Part shown: positions 26,556 through 36,976 of the stretch, piece after piece
Position numbering within the stretch: the first letter of the stretch is position 1
Layout: every line of letters begins with the position of its first letter
DNA from: Gammaproteobacteria bacterium
Lineage (GTDB): Bacteria; Pseudomonadota; Gammaproteobacteria; Pseudomonadales; Halieaceae
Direction: 5' to 3'
DNA: 38,337 nt
Assembly (NCBI GenBank): GCA_030431585.1
Contig: JAUIIQ010000008.1
Span: 1-38,337, forward strand
Position numbers and translations under genes: made by a program
The notes under the pieces: model-generated
Seen by the model: the letters and a program-made list of their open reading frames with translations, nothing else
Databases searched by the model: none
What the model was told of the DNA's origin: nothing

Positions 26556-28745
26556 ATGAACAAAAAAACCGCAATGTATATTGGCGTGCTCAGCGCGCTG
26601 TCAACGGTTCCCGCTGCACTGGCCGAGCCCATGCTGGAGGAGGTGGTGGTTACTGCTACCAAGCGCAGTGTTGCGTTGGAAGACTTTGCCGGCGCAGGCA
26701 ATGTACTCGATAGCAGCGCCGTGCGGCCCGGTGGCATCCAGAACGTTCGCGATATGGTAGTTGATATCCCCAACCTGTCCATTGGCGACCAGTTCGGATT
26801 TGCGCGGGTATTCATGCGCGGCATTGGCATGACCAGTATTGATATAGGCGGCGAAGGCGCCGTTTCTTTCCTGCAGGACGGCGCAATTGTGCCGCGCCCC
26901 GCAGCGCAGCTAATGGGTATGTTTGACCTGGCGCAGGTGGAGGTTCTGCGCGGGCCGCAGGGCACGCTCTATGGGCGCGGCGCTACAGCTGGCGTGATCA
27001 ACATGGTGACGCAGAAGCCCGGGGATGAGTTCGGCGGCTATGCCAGTCTGACTGCAGGGGATTACAGCCTGTTCAGCTTTGAGGGCGCCGTGGATATTCC
27101 CATGGGCGAACGTTTTGCCGTGCGCCTGGCTACCAAGCAGGAGCAGCGTGATGGCTATGGCGAGAACAAGTTTTCCGGCGAGGACGTGGATGATCGCGAC
27201 GCGCAAGCCTATCGAGCTACTTTTGCCTACAAAGGTGATAGCTGGAATGCGACCTTGTCAGGGCAGTATTACGAGGAAGATGATAACAACTACGCCTTCC
27301 ACTACTTCGGCACCTCTGCCGGTAGTTCCCTGGACGTCCCGCTGGCGGTTCCCATTCTCAATGGTCGAACCGTCGATATGGTCGGGGGCGATATCTACGA
27401 TATCAATTCAGACCAGGAAGCGATCAATGAGCGCGACGGTTACCTCGTCAACCTGTTGCTGGATTTCCAACTCAGTGATGCACTGAGCTTGCGTTCGATC
27501 ACCTCCATGCAGAATATGGACCGGTTCCTGCGCGATGACCTGGACTCTACCGACGCCAACCTGTTTGGTCGCAACGACTATACCGAGGAAAGCGAGTCCT
27601 TCGGCCAGGAGTTCGTGTTCGACTATGACGTAGACAACCTCAATGTACTGGCGGGCGTGATGTACCTCGAAGAGGATCTCTACGGCAAGGTGTTCGTACC
27701 CCTGACCAACATCTGTTTCCTGCTCGCGCCGGAAACCTGCGGTACTGACTTTGGCGATTTCCTCAACAGCGGTCGCTATCTGCAGGACGGGGACGTGGAT
27801 ATAACCGCTTACGGTGCGTTCGCAGAAGTCACCTATGATTTCTCGGATGCCTGGACGGTGATAGCGGGCCTGCGTTACAACTACGAGGAACGTGACGGCA
27901 CCGGCTCTTTCATTTTTGATGCGATCGGCCTCAATGTGGCGACGGACCAGAAAGAAGACTGGAACGATGTCACGCCCAGGGTGACCGTCCAGTACACCCC
28001 TTCTGAAAACATGATGCTCTACGCGACCTACACCGAGGCGTTCAAATCCGGTGTGATCAATACTGGCAGCGTGAGCCCGCCTCTGGACCCGGAAACGGTG
28101 GATGCCTTTGAGTTGGGCTTGAAAGGCAGCAACAGCGACGGCTCAATGAGTTACTCCGTTGCCGCGTTCTATTACGACTACAAGGATTTGCAGATTTCGT
28201 TTGTTGACGAGACCAGCACCGTGTCCACCATCAATGCCGCCGAGGCCGAGAACTATGGCCTGGAAGCGGAGCTCAGTGCTGTGCTCACTGAGGGTCTTAC
28301 CCTTGATGTGTTCGCTACCTACCTGAGCGCAGAGTACGAAGACTTCGTCAATGGAGACTATGCCAATGGTTTTGCAATCACCGACCTGAGCGGGAATACG
28401 CTGCCCAACGCGCCCGAGTACACTGCCAAGCTGGGTCTCACCTATGAGACGGATCTGGGCTCTGGCCTGTTGCGCCTGTATGGCGAAGTGTACTTCCAGG
28501 ACGAAGTGTTCTTTACCGAGTGGAACCGTGATGATGCCTATCAGGACAGTTATGAACTGGTGAATGCCCACGTCGACTATGAGTTTGCCGACGGTCGCTG
28601 GATGCTCAGTGTGTGGGGCCGAAACCTGGCGGACGAGGAAGTGTTGTCCAACAATATCATTACTGCGCCGCTGTATGATTCATTGCGCGTGGGGTCAGTC
28701 CTGCCTCCGCGTACTTTCGGTGCCACCGCGCAGTTCAACTTTTAA
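26556..28745 (+). CDS. TonB-dependent receptor of the catabolic operon
   Basis: 729-residue outer-membrane receptor: signal peptide MNKKTAMYIGVLSALSTVPAALA, TonB-box region EEVVVTATKRSVALEDFAG, plug motifs FMRGIGMTSIDIGGEGAVSF and VEVLRGPQGTLYGRGATAGVINM, and a barrel with FELGLKG, LPNAPEYTAKLG and a canonical C-terminus TAQFNF. It begins 24 bases after the ligase stop with GAAGAGG as ribosome binding site, so it belongs to the same operon. Receptors of this type in marine and sphingomonad-like bacteria often carry organic substrates rather than iron chelates. The natural inference is that it imports the compound that the ligase and mutase process. The protein is complete, unlike the paralogue at 13347. 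Confidence 0.92.
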   Translation: MNKKTAMYIGVLSALSTVPAALAEPMLEEVVVTATKRSVALEDFAGAGNVLDSSAVRPGGIQNVRDMVVDIPNLSIGDQFGFARVFMRGIGMTSIDIGGEGAVSFLQDGAIVPRPAAQLMGMFDLAQVEVLRGPQGTLYGRGATAGVINMVTQKPGDEFGGYASLTAGDYSLFSFEGAVDIPMGERFAVRLATKQEQRDGYGENKFSGEDVDDRDAQAYRATFAYKGDSWNATLSGQYYEEDDNNYAFHYFGTSAGSSLDVPLAVPILNGRTVDMVGGDIYDINSDQEAINERDGYLVNLLLDFQLSDALSLRSITSMQNMDRFLRDDLDSTDANLFGRNDYTEESESFGQEFVFDYDVDNLNVLAGVMYLEEDLYGKVFVPLTNICFLLAPETCGTDFGDFLNSGRYLQDGDVDITAYGAFAEVTYDFSDAWTVIAGLRYNYEERDGTGSFIFDAIGLNVATDQKEDWNDVTPRVTVQYTPSENMMLYATYTEAFKSGVINTGSVSPPLDPETVDAFELGLKGSNSDGSMSYSVAAFYYDYKDLQISFVDETSTVSTINAAEAENYGLEAELSAVLTEGLTLDVFATYLSAEYEDFVNGDYANGFAITDLSGNTLPNAPEYTAKLGLTYETDLGSGLLRLYGEVYFQDEVFFTEWNRDDAYQDSYELVNAHVDYEFADGRWMLSVWGRNLADEEVLSNNIITAPLYDSLRVGSVLPPRTFGATAQFNF

Positions 28746-28830
28746 CCACGGGGGCAGGGCGCTGGTACCGGCGCATGCCGCCCGTCCCTGTGTTGGTGGC
28801 ATGCAGGCGTTTCCCGAGAAGGGTCAACCC

Positions 28831-28852
28831 AACTACAGCGATAGCTGTAGTT
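28831..28852. repeat. Perfect 9-bp hairpin between TonB receptor and tadA
   Basis: AACTACAGC-GATA-GCTGTAGTT forms a perfect stem of nine pairs about 85 bases after the receptor stop. No T run follows, so it is not a textbook terminator, but it may end or stabilise the operon mRNA. The rest of 28746-28956 shows nothing else that I can name. Confidence 0.45.
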
Positions 28853-28956
28853 CGTGGCCCAAGCGCTAGAGAATAACGTCGCGATAGGGCAACATGAGCC
28901 TTTCTTTTTTCCGTCAGGCCTGAATCTTCACGGCGGGGCGGGCAAGCAAGGGACTC

Positions 28957-29427
28957 ATGAACTCGAACGCAGAAGATGAACAGTGGATGCGTCGTGCTCT
29001 GGCGCTGGCGGACCGCGCCGAGAACGAAGGTGAGGTGCCTATAGGTGCCGTTGTCGTGCGTGAGGGCCGGCTGCTGGGCGAGGGCTGGAATTCGGTTATT
29101 GCGTTCTCGGACCCCACTGCGCACGCGGAGATTATTGCCATGCGCGATGCGGCGCAGCTGGTGGGAAACTATCGACTGCCTGGTACTACCGTCTACGTGA
29201 CTCTGGAGCCCTGCACGATGTGCGCCGGCGCGATGATTCATGCGCGCATCGAAAGATTGGTGTTCGCTGCCAGGGAGCCTAAAGCGGGGGTGGTGTGCAG
29301 TACCTGTAACCTGCTGGATGAGCCGCGTTTCAATCATCGCGTCAGCTGGCGTGGCGGCGTCCTGGAGCAGGAGAGCAAAGACCGCCTGCAGGCATTTTTC
29401 CGCCAGCGTCGCAGTGCCGGGAAGTAG
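28957..29427 (+). CDS. tadA: tRNA-specific adenosine deaminase
   Basis: 156-residue zinc deaminase that converts A34 of tRNA-Arg(ACG) to inosine, an essential step for decoding CGN codons. The zinc site and catalytic Glu are intact: HAE at residues 56-58 and PCTMC at 85-89. The stretch NYRLPGTTVYVTLEPCTMCAGAM and the downstream FAAREPKAG and FNHRVSWRGG are typical of TadA. Length is close to other bacterial TadA proteins. AGGGA lies just before the ATG. It is convergent with mltF, a pairing also seen in Pseudomonas around purL. Confidence 0.97.
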   Translation: MNSNAEDEQWMRRALALADRAENEGEVPIGAVVVREGRLLGEGWNSVIAFSDPTAHAEIIAMRDAAQLVGNYRLPGTTVYVTLEPCTMCAGAMIHARIERLVFAAREPKAGVVCSTCNLLDEPRFNHRVSWRGGVLEQESKDRLQAFFRQRRSAGK

Positions 29428-29453
29428 CCGGTGCGGTCAAGCGAGCGGGTCGC

Positions 29454-30881
29454 CTAGAGTGCCCTGAGGTTTGCACCGCCGAGAGCCGCGGGCAGGTATT
29501 GTTCTGGCTTCACTGGCGGCAGCGGTTGATTTTTGGCAATGTCCTGCCACTCCAGAATACCTCTGTAGTGGCGGATATTCTGAACGTAAGACACCGCTTC
29601 CTTGCCGCGGGCATAGCCTCGCTTCACGGTGCGGTAGTATTTGCTGTTCTGCAACAGCGGCAGGGCTTCCATTACGTCACTCCACAGGTGCGGGTCACCG
29701 CCGCGTCGCTGCGTCAGTACGCGAGCATCTTCGAGGTGGCCGCGGCCGATGTTATAGGCGGCGAGTGCCAGATAGGTGCGATCCGGTTCGTATATGTCAT
29801 CGGGCAAACGACGCTTGATCTGCTTGAAGTAGCGAGCACCGCCGCGCAGGCTCTGGCCCGGGTCGGTGCGGTCGCGCACATTCATCTCTTTTGCCGTTGG
29901 CAAGGTGAGCATCATCATGCCTCGGACGCCCGTGGGCGACTCTGCGCGAGGGTTCCAATGTGATTCCTGGTAGGCGATGGCCGCGAGCAGGTGCCAGTCC
30001 ATCTGGTATTCGCTGGCGACTTTGCGGATAAGTTTTTCCCATTGCGGCAGGGTGCGACGCATATTGCGGGTGAACGTGTGTGAACCAATGCGCGAAATGA
30101 TGCGGCTGTGACCAAAATGTTCTTCGCGCAGGGCATCCAGTTCGCCCTTCTCGCGCTGCTCTTCTAGGAATGCATTGATCGCTTCCAGTAACCGGGTGTT
30201 GTCGCGTTCAGGTGACAGATACCAGACCATATCCTGTCTGGCGCCCAGGTCGAACGCGACTTTAAGCCTGGGGTAAAGCCGCTGTTGTACCTCGAATTCA
30301 TTGGAGCTGACGATGGCCAGCTCCGCTGTTCCCTGGTTGAGGCGCTCCAGCAGGTCCATGGAATCCACTTCGGGCACTTCGGTCCACGATAACTGCGGAT
30401 AGCCGTTATCCTGCAGATGCTGCAGGTAGCGGCTGTGGCTGGAGCCGGCCAGCACCACAATGGACATGTCTGCAAGGTCTTCCAGCCTTCGTGGCCGGTA
30501 TGTTCCGGCCACGTATATCACCTGTGGTAGCAGGTGATAATAGGGCTCGCTATGCGGATACCGGCTTCCGCCTTCTTCAGTGAGGGCAAGCCCGGCCGCA
30601 GCCACATGCGCGTCACCGCGATCAAGCTGTATGAAGATGTCCTCCAGGCTGAATGCCGGCTCAAGCACCAGCTCGACGCCCAGTTGCGCGGCAAAGCGGC
30701 TGGCCAGCGCATACTCGAAACCGGTGGGGCCGTTCTTGTCCACGTACCAGGTGGTTGGGCTGTTGCGGCTGACCACGGTGAGGCGACCACTGTCCATAAT
30801 CTGTGCCAGACTGTCTTTCTGCTCGCAGCCGGCCAGCAGCGGCAGTGTGGTCAGTAGCAGAAGGCTCAGTAGGTTTAGCAT
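29454..30881 (-). CDS. mltF: Membrane-bound lytic murein transglycosylase F
   Basis: 475-residue lipoprotein: signal sequence with lipobox LLAGC (Cys about residue 19), an N-terminal periplasmic solute-binding-like domain (about 30-260; RLTVVSRNSPTTWY, GFEYALASRFAAQLG) and a C-terminal lytic transglycosylase domain (about 285-430). The catalytic Glu is in YQESHWNP (about 308-312), followed by GVRGMMMLT and YNIGRGHLEDA. MltF cleaves peptidoglycan glycan strands with formation of 1,6-anhydromuramic acid and takes part in cell-wall turnover. It is divergent from purL with a 143-base spacer, an arrangement conserved in pseudomonads. Confidence 0.95.
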   Translation of the reverse strand: MLNLLSLLLLTTLPLLAGCEQKDSLAQIMDSGRLTVVSRNSPTTWYVDKNGPTGFEYALASRFAAQLGVELVLEPAFSLEDIFIQLDRGDAHVAAAGLALTEEGGSRYPHSEPYYHLLPQVIYVAGTYRPRRLEDLADMSIVVLAGSSHSRYLQHLQDNGYPQLSWTEVPEVDSMDLLERLNQGTAELAIVSSNEFEVQQRLYPRLKVAFDLGARQDMVWYLSPERDNTRLLEAINAFLEEQREKGELDALREEHFGHSRIISRIGSHTFTRNMRRTLPQWEKLIRKVASEYQMDWHLLAAIAYQESHWNPRAESPTGVRGMMMLTLPTAKEMNVRDRTDPGQSLRGGARYFKQIKRRLPDDIYEPDRTYLALAAYNIGRGHLEDARVLTQRRGGDPHLWSDVMEALPLLQNSKYYRTVKRGYARGKEAVSYVQNIRHYRGILEWQDIAKNQPLPPVKPEQYLPAALGGANLRAL

Positions 30882-30952
30882 GCGTTCATTCTAGCCAAGG
30901 TCCGTGGTAAGCGAACAGGAAGAATTACCATGGCCGCAGGACGGATTTTCGG

Positions 30953-30982
30953 TTAACGCGGCGCGACCGTATACAGTACAAT
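30953..30982 (+). promoter_or_regulatory. Candidate purL promoter
   Basis: TTAACG (4/6 of the -35 consensus) and TACAAT (5/6 of the -10) are separated by 18 bases, about 43 bases before the purL ATG. No PurR-like box is visible. Confidence 0.4.
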
Positions 30983-31024
30983 ACCGCCTCGATAAATTAC
31001 CTCCCCCCTGGAGCAATCCACAGC

Positions 31025-34000
31025 ATGCTTACCCTGCGCGGCGCACCGGCCCTGTCAGCTTTCCGTTTGGATAAACTGGCCCAGAAACTCTCCGCTGTAC
31101 ACCCCGAAATCGAATTGTTGCACACGGAGTATGTGCATTTTGCAGACCTGTCCAAGCCGCTGGATGCGGAGCAGGCGGCTGTGCTCGAGAAGCTCCTGGA
31201 ATACGGCCCCACCATTGATGAGCAGGGGCATGTGGGGCAGGTCGAAAGCGGTGAGCTGCTGCTGGTGGTGCCGCGTCCGGGCACCATCTCTCCCTGGTCC
31301 AGTAAAGCTACGGATATCGCGCACAATTGTGGCCTGGCATCTGTAAACAGGGTTGAGCGCGGCATAGCGTACCAGCTGTCCCTCCCGGCGGGGCTGGATG
31401 AACGGGACCGGCAACAGGTGCTGGCGTTGGTGCATGACCGCATGACAGAGACTGTGCTGACGGACACCGGGCAAGCCGCGCAATTGTTTGCCAAAGCCTC
31501 TCCCGCGCCGCTGTCCTCCGTGGATGTGATCTCGGGAGGCCGTGCGGCGCTGGCGGAAGCAGATCGCGCATTGGGCCTGGCTCTGGCAGATGATGAGATC
31601 GACTACCTCGTTGACAGCTTCAAGTCGCTGGGTCGCAACCCCAGCGACGTAGAACTGATGATGTTCGCCCAGGCAAACTCGGAGCACTGCCGACACAAGA
31701 TCTTCAATGCCAGCTGGAGTATAGACGGGGAAGAACAGCCACTCTCCCTGTTCAAGATGATTCGTAACACCAATGAACAGGGCGGTGAAAACGTGCTCTC
31801 AGCCTATTCTGACAATGCTGCGGTAGTGCGAGGGTCTCGGGCCGGGCGCTTCTACCCGGATCCGCAGAGCGGCGAGTACAGTTTCAGCCAGGAAAATATT
31901 CACCTGCTGATGAAGGTAGAGACGCATAACCACCCCACCGCCATCGCCCCGTTTCCCGGAGCGGGTACCGGATCTGGTGGTGAGATCCGCGATGAGGGTG
32001 CTGTGGGTCGCGGTTCCAAGCCCAAGGTCGGGCTTACCGGCTTTTCCGTGTCCAACCTGAATATTCCAGGGTATGCGCAGCCCTGGGAGAGTGAGTACGG
32101 GAAACCCGGACGTATTGTTTCTGCCCTCGATATCATGCTGGAAGGGCCTATCGGTGGCGCCGCATTCAACAACGAATACGGCCGGCCCAACCTCTGTGGG
32201 TACTTTCGCAGCTTCGAGATGCAGACAGCGGGTATCGATGGCCCGGAAGTTCGCGGCTACCACAAGCCTGTCATGATCGCCGGAGGTTACGGCAATATCC
32301 GCGAGGAGCACGTTGAGAAGGGTGACTATCGCCCCGGTGCACAGCTGATCGTGCTGGGTGGTCCTGCCATGTTGATTGGCCTGGGCGGCGGAGCAGCCTC
32401 GTCGATGGCCAGTGGCCAGAGCGCCGAGGACCTGGACTTCGCCTCCGTGCAGCGTCAGAACCCGGAAATTGAGCGACGCTGCCAGGAGGTCATCGACCGG
32501 TGCTGGCAACTGGGTGACGCCAACCCGATCGCGTTCATCCACGATGTAGGCGCGGGGGGCTTGTCCAACGCTTTTCCCGAGTTGGTCAAGGATGGCAATC
32601 GCGGGGGGCGTTTTGAATTGCGTAATGTGCCCAATGACGAGCCGGGTATGTCACCCCTGGAAATCTGGTGCAACGAGTCCCAGGAGCGCTACGTGATGGC
32701 GGTGGAGCCTGAGAATCTGGCGCGATTCGAGGCAATTTGCCAGCGTGAGCGCTGCCCCTATGCTGTGGTTGGTGAGGCCACAGAGGAAATGCACCTGCAG
32801 TTGACCGACCGCGAGTTTGGTAACGCGCCGGTGGACTTGCCCATGTCAGTACTGTTCGGGAAGCCACCGCGTATGCACAGGGAGGTTACCCGCCGCGTGT
32901 TGCCCCGCAGCGCGTTGGCTGTTGATCTGTCAGTGGATGATGCGGTCGCAAGAGTGCTGCAACTGCCCACCGTTGCCAGCAAGCGTTTCCTGATTACCAT
33001 CGGTGACCGAACCGTAACCGGTATGGTTGCCCGCGACCAGATGGTGGGACCCTGGCAGGTGCCGGTGGCAGACTGCGCCGTGACCACCGTGTCTTACGAT
33101 AGCTTCGCCGGCGAGGCCATGGCGATGGGAGAACGCACGCCACTGGCACTGCTGGATGGCCCGGCGTCAGGGCGTATCGCCGTGGCAGAGGCGATTACCA
33201 ATATAGCTGCGGCCGCTATAGCAGAACTGTGTGACATCAAACTGTCAGCCAATTGGATGTGCGCTGCCGGCCACGGCGCAGAAGATGAGGCGCTGTACGA
33301 CACGGTACGTGCGGTGGGCATGGAGTTTTGCCCCGAGTTGGGGATTACCATCCCGGTTGGCAAGGACTCTATGTCCATGCGTACCACCTGGCAGGACCAG
33401 GACGAGGACAAGTCGGTAACGGCACCGATGTCGCTGATTGTCTCTGCGTTTGCACCGGTTACCGACGTGCGGCTCACCGTTACCCCGCAACTGCGCCCTG
33501 AAGCGGAGGCCAGCCTGCTGCTGGTTGACTTGGGCCGGGGAGCCAATCGGCTGGGCGGTTCAGCGTTGGCGCAGAGTTGTGGTCAATTGGGCGACCAGGT
33601 ACCAGACGTTAGCAGCAGCGATGTCAGGCAGCTGTTCAATCTTGTTCAGGAGTATCTGCAAGCGGGTAAACTGCTGGCCTACCACGACCGTTCCGACGGA
33701 GGCCTGCTGACCACGCTTGCCGAGATGGCCTTTGCTGGCCACTGTGGCCTGGAGGTTGATCTTGTCGACCTGCCGGGCGATGACCTTGGCAGGCTTTTCA
33801 GTGAAGAGATTGGTGCGGTGCTGCAGCTTGCCGACGAGGATGTCCCCGCATTCCAGGACCGCGCCCGGACATTGGGCCTTGGTGATTGCACTTATCGACT
33901 CGGGCGTGCGACGGTGGGCGAGTCCCTGTTGGTGAGGGATGGCGAGCGCAGCGTATTCACCGCTGCACGCCCCGGGTTGGAGAAACTATGGTCCCGTACC

Positions 34001-34921
34001 AGCTACGAAATGCAGGCCCTGCGTGATAACCCCGAGTGTGCGGCTGAAGAGTATGCGCGTATCGATGGCCATGACCCGGGTTTGTCGGTAGCGCTTGCGT
34101 TCGACCCGCAGGACGATGTCGCCGCTCCCTTTATCAACACGGGCGTGCGTCCGCGCCTTGCGGTACTGCGGGAGCAGGGTGTGAACGGTCACGTGGAAAT
34201 GGCTGCTGCTTTCCACCGCGCCGGTTTTGCGCCTTTTGATGTGCATATGAGCGACATTCTCAGCGGGCGCCAGCAACTCCAGGACTTCAAGGGGCTGGTG
34301 GCCTGCGGTGGTTTTTCCTATGGCGACGTACTGGGGGCGGGAGAGGGTTGGGCCAAGAGTATCCGCTTCAATGCCGCCGTGCGCGAGCAGTTCAGCGAGT
34401 TCTTCCAGCGCGACGACAGTTTTACCCTGGGCGTGTGCAACGGCTGCCAGATGGTGTCGACACTCAAGGACCTGATTCCGGGTGCATCGCACTGGCCGCG
34501 CTTTGTGCGCAATCGTTCAGAACAGTTTGAGGCGCGACTGGCGCTGGTGCAGGTTCAGGACAGCCCATCGATTCTGCTAGCCGGTATGGCCGGTTCACAT
34601 CTGCCCATCGCCGTCGCCCATGGAGAGGGCAGGGCTGAATTCAGCGATCAGGCTGCGCTCACCGGCTGTGAGGATTCAGGCACGGTTGCACTGCGTTACC
34701 TGGAGAATGACCTGTCCGTAGCGAACCTTTACCCGGCAAACCCGAACGGCTCGCCCAACGGGATCACCGGATTGACCAGCCTGGACGGGCGCGCCACCAT
34801 CATGATGCCTCACCCTGAGCGGGTGTTTCGCACCGTGCAGCACTCCTGGGCACCCGCTACCCAGGGTGAAGATGCTGGCTGGATGCGCCTGTTCCGCAAC
34901 GCCCGCAGCTGGCTGGGATAG
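31025..34921 (+). CDS. purL: Phosphoribosylformylglycinamidine synthase
   Basis: 1298-residue single-chain FGAM synthase (large gammaproteobacterial type) that converts FGAR, glutamine and ATP to FGAM in purine synthesis. The N-terminal PurS-like domain is followed by the two AIR-synthase-like ATP-binding halves ([11 protein letters not shown] at about 218, [14 protein letters not shown] at about 297, [10 protein letters not shown] at about 455) and a C-terminal glutaminase domain. In the glutaminase, GVCNGCQMV (near 1136) carries the nucleophilic Cys and MPHPERVFR (near 1260) carries the His-Glu pair. All catalytic motifs are intact and the length is normal. ATG 31025 follows GGAG in the leader. 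Divergent from mltF. Confidence 0.98.
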   Translation: MLTLRGAPALSAFRLDKLAQKLSAVHPEIELLHTEYVHFADLSKPLDAEQAAVLEKLLEYGPTIDEQGHVGQVESGELLLVVPRPGTISPWSSKATDIAHNCGLASVNRVERGIAYQLSLPAGLDERDRQQVLALVHDRMTETVLTDTGQAAQLFAKASPAPLSSVDVISGGRAALAEADRALGLALADDEIDYLVDSFKSLGRNPSDVELMMFAQANSEHCRHKIFNASWSIDGEEQPLSLFKMIRNTNEQGGENVLSAYSDNAAVVRGSRAGRFYPDPQSGEYSFSQENIHLLMKVETHNHPTAIAPFPGAGTGSGGEIRDEGAVGRGSKPKVGLTGFSVSNLNIPGYAQPWESEYGKPGRIVSALDIMLEGPIGGAAFNNEYGRPNLCGYFRSFEMQTAGIDGPEVRGYHKPVMIAGGYGNIREEHVEKGDYRPGAQLIVLGGPAMLIGLGGGAASSMASGQSAEDLDFASVQRQNPEIERRCQEVIDRCWQLGDANPIAFIHDVGAGGLSNAFPELVKDGNRGGRFELRNVPNDEPGMSPLEIWCNESQERYVMAVEPENLARFEAICQRERCPYAVVGEATEEMHLQLTDREFGNAPVDLPMSVLFGKPPRMHREVTRRVLPRSALAVDLSVDDAVARVLQLPTVASKRFLITIGDRTVTGMVARDQMVGPWQVPVADCAVTTVSYDSFAGEAMAMGERTPLALLDGPASGRIAVAEAITNIAAAAIAELCDIKLSANWMCAAGHGAEDEALYDTVRAVGMEFCPELGITIPVGKDSMSMRTTWQDQDEDKSVTAPMSLIVSAFAPVTDVRLTVTPQLRPEAEASLLLVDLGRGANRLGGSALAQSCGQLGDQVPDVSSSDVRQLFNLVQEYLQAGKLLAYHDRSDGGLLTTLAEMAFAGHCGLEVDLVDLPGDDLGRLFSEEIGAVLQLADEDVPAFQDRARTLGLGDCTYRLGRATVGESLLVRDGERSVFTAARPGLEKLWSRTSYEMQALRDNPECAAEEYARIDGHDPGLSVALAFDPQDDVAAPFINTGVRPRLAVLREQGVNGHVEMAAAFHRAGFAPFDVHMSDILSGRQQLQDFKGLVACGGFSYGDVLGAGEGWAKSIRFNAAVREQFSEFFQRDDSFTLGVCNGCQMVSTLKDLIPGASHWPRFVRNRSEQFEARLALVQVQDSPSILLAGMAGSHLPIAVAHGEGRAEFSDQAALTGCEDSGTVALRYLENDLSVANLYPANPNGSPNGITGLTSLDGRATIMMPHPERVFRTVQHSWAPATQGEDAGWMRLFRNARSWLG

Positions 34922-35017
34922 GCTGGCATGGCGAACTGCGGGCCCCGGCCGTGCCCCCGGTCGGTGGTCCGGCCTTGAAAGCGGCTCTACTTGCCCCCAT
35001 CACCGTCTGTAGCGACC

Positions 35018-35045
35018 TTGTGGCGTGAGGTCGAATGCTTATAAT
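35018..35045 (+). promoter_or_regulatory. Candidate secD promoter
   Basis: TTGTGG (3/6) and a perfect TATAAT (35040-35045) lie 16 bases apart in the purL-secD gap, about 54 bases before the secD start. This would let secDF be expressed apart from purL. The rest of 34922-35098 is GC-rich with imperfect hairpin potential near 34940-34975. Confidence 0.45.
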
Positions 35046-35098
35046 GACGCCTTTTCCGAGATGGGCCCGCCGCCCGTTTCCTGCATCGAGCTTTTTAC

Positions 35099-36976
35099 AT
35101 GCTGAACAAATACCCTTTGTGGAAATACCTGCTGGTGCTCTTCGTGTTGGCACTGGGGTTTTTCTACGCCGCACCCAACCTGTACAAGCCAGACCCGGCG
35201 CTGCAAATCACTGGTGAGAGTAGTGCGCAGCTCATCGATGCGGAAATACTGGGCAGGGCGGAGCGGGCCCTGGATGAAGCCGGTATCGAGTACTTTGGCG
35301 AGGAAGTTGACGCCGACGGTCGCAATGCGCTGATCCGCCTGCGTGATGCTGATGTCCAGCTGCAGGCGCAGGCGCGGGTGTCGCGAGCGCTGGGTGACGG
35401 CTTCATTATCGCCCTCAACCTGGCGCCAACAACGCCGCAGTGGTTGAGTGATTTTGGCGCCCAGCCGGTGAAGCTGGGCCTTGACCTGCGCGGTGGCGTG
35501 CACTTCAAACTGGAGGTGGACGTTGACGCCGCGATAGAACGGCGGATGGAGTATTACCTCAATGCCACCAAGCGCGCCCTGCGTGAAGCGCGCATCCGCG
35601 GCTACGTCAGTCTCGATGACAGGGGTAGGGTGGAAACCAAGTTCAGAAGCGAGAGCCTGCGCGAACAGGCGCGCGACATCATTGCCGAGAATCACCCCGA
35701 GCTGGTGCTGGACCGGGTGGATGAAGACGGCAGCTGGAATCTTTATGCCGTGATGTCAGACGCAACCCGCAGTGAGATTGCCGAATATTCGGTGAGCCAG
35801 AACCTCACCACCTTGCGCAATCGGGTGAATGAGCTGGGTGTGTCTGAGCCGCTGGTGCAGCGCCAGGGGCAAAACCGTATCGTAGTGGAACTGGCCGGTA
35901 TTCAGGATACTGCGGAGGCCAAGCGTATCCTCGGCAAGGTTGCCAACCTCGAGTTTCGCATGGTGGCCAAGCTGGAAGCGCCGCCCTCGGAGAAGCAGCG
36001 TTTTGAGTATCGCAGCCCGGACCGGGCGGGAATGAGCGAATCGCTGGAGCGCGACGTGATCCTGACCGGCGAGCGCGTGGCGAATGCCCAGGCCAGCTTC
36101 GATCAGAACGGCCGCCCCAACGTACAGATCAGCCTGGATAGCGAAGGCGGGCTGCTGATGAGTCGTGCAACCCGCGACAACGTTGGCAGGCGCATGGGCG
36201 TGCTGTTCATAGAGCGAAAGTTCCGCACCCGCTACGAAGTGCAGGAAGACGGCAGCGAAGTCGCCATCAAGGTGCCTTACGACGAGAAGAAACTACTGAC
36301 CGCGCCGGTGATTCAATCCGCGCTGGGCGCCTCTTTCCAGATTACCGGGCTGGACAGCCCCATGGAATCTTCCGAGCTGGCGCTTATGCTGCGCGCCGGT
36401 GCCCTGGCAGCGCCGGTTTCATTTGTTGAAGAGCGCACCGTGGGGCCGTCTCTTGGCGCTGAGAATATTCGCCTGGGCGTGAAATCGGTGCAGATCGGGC
36501 TCGCGCTGGTGGTGGTCTTTATGGTTCTCTACTACCGCGTATTTGGCGTTGCCGCCGTTGTGGCGCTGACCTGTAACCTCGTGCTGATGCTCGCCTTCAT
36601 GTCGTTGATTGGCGCTACGCTTACCCTGCCGGGCATCGCCGGTATTGTGTTGACGGTGGGCATGGCGGTGGACGCCAACGTGCTGATCTTCTCGCGAATA
36701 CGCGAGGAGCTCAGTAATGGGCTATCGCCACAGATGGCGATACATTCCGGTTTCGAGCGCGCTGTCGCGACTATTCTCGATGCCAATATCACCACACTGA
36801 TCGTTGCGGTGATCCTCTACGCAGTGGGCACCGGACCGATCAAGGGCTTCGCGGTGACGCTCTCTGTGGGTATCGTGACCTCCATGTTTACCGCCATTGT
36901 GGGCACACGGGCCCTGATCAACCTGATCTATGGCGGCCGCCGTGTGCAGTCACTGTCAATTGGAGGAGGCCACTGA
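35099..36976 (+). CDS. secD: Protein translocase subunit SecD
   Basis: 625-residue inner-membrane SecD, which with SecF uses the proton gradient to pull exported proteins through the Sec channel. First membrane helix at residues 8-26; large periplasmic domain with DLRGGVHF near 129 and the P1 head; then helices 2-6, including the conserved GMAVDANVLIFSRIREE (about 519-540), whose Asp is proton-related. Length is normal for gammaproteobacteria. The ATG at 35099 has a weak ribosome binding site. The stop overlaps the secF start by one base. The usual upstream partners tgt and yajC are absent; purL is there instead. Confidence 0.97.
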   Translation: MLNKYPLWKYLLVLFVLALGFFYAAPNLYKPDPALQITGESSAQLIDAEILGRAERALDEAGIEYFGEEVDADGRNALIRLRDADVQLQAQARVSRALGDGFIIALNLAPTTPQWLSDFGAQPVKLGLDLRGGVHFKLEVDVDAAIERRMEYYLNATKRALREARIRGYVSLDDRGRVETKFRSESLREQARDIIAENHPELVLDRVDEDGSWNLYAVMSDATRSEIAEYSVSQNLTTLRNRVNELGVSEPLVQRQGQNRIVVELAGIQDTAEAKRILGKVANLEFRMVAKLEAPPSEKQRFEYRSPDRAGMSESLERDVILTGERVANAQASFDQNGRPNVQISLDSEGGLLMSRATRDNVGRRMGVLFIERKFRTRYEVQEDGSEVAIKVPYDEKKLLTAPVIQSALGASFQITGLDSPMESSELALMLRAGALAAPVSFVEERTVGPSLGAENIRLGVKSVQIGLALVVVFMVLYYRVFGVAAVVALTCNLVLMLAFMSLIGATLTLPGIAGIVLTVGMAVDANVLIFSRIREELSNGLSPQMAIHSGFERAVATILDANITTLIVAVILYAVGTGPIKGFAVTLSVGIVTSMFTAIVGTRALINLIYGGRRVQSLSIGGGH

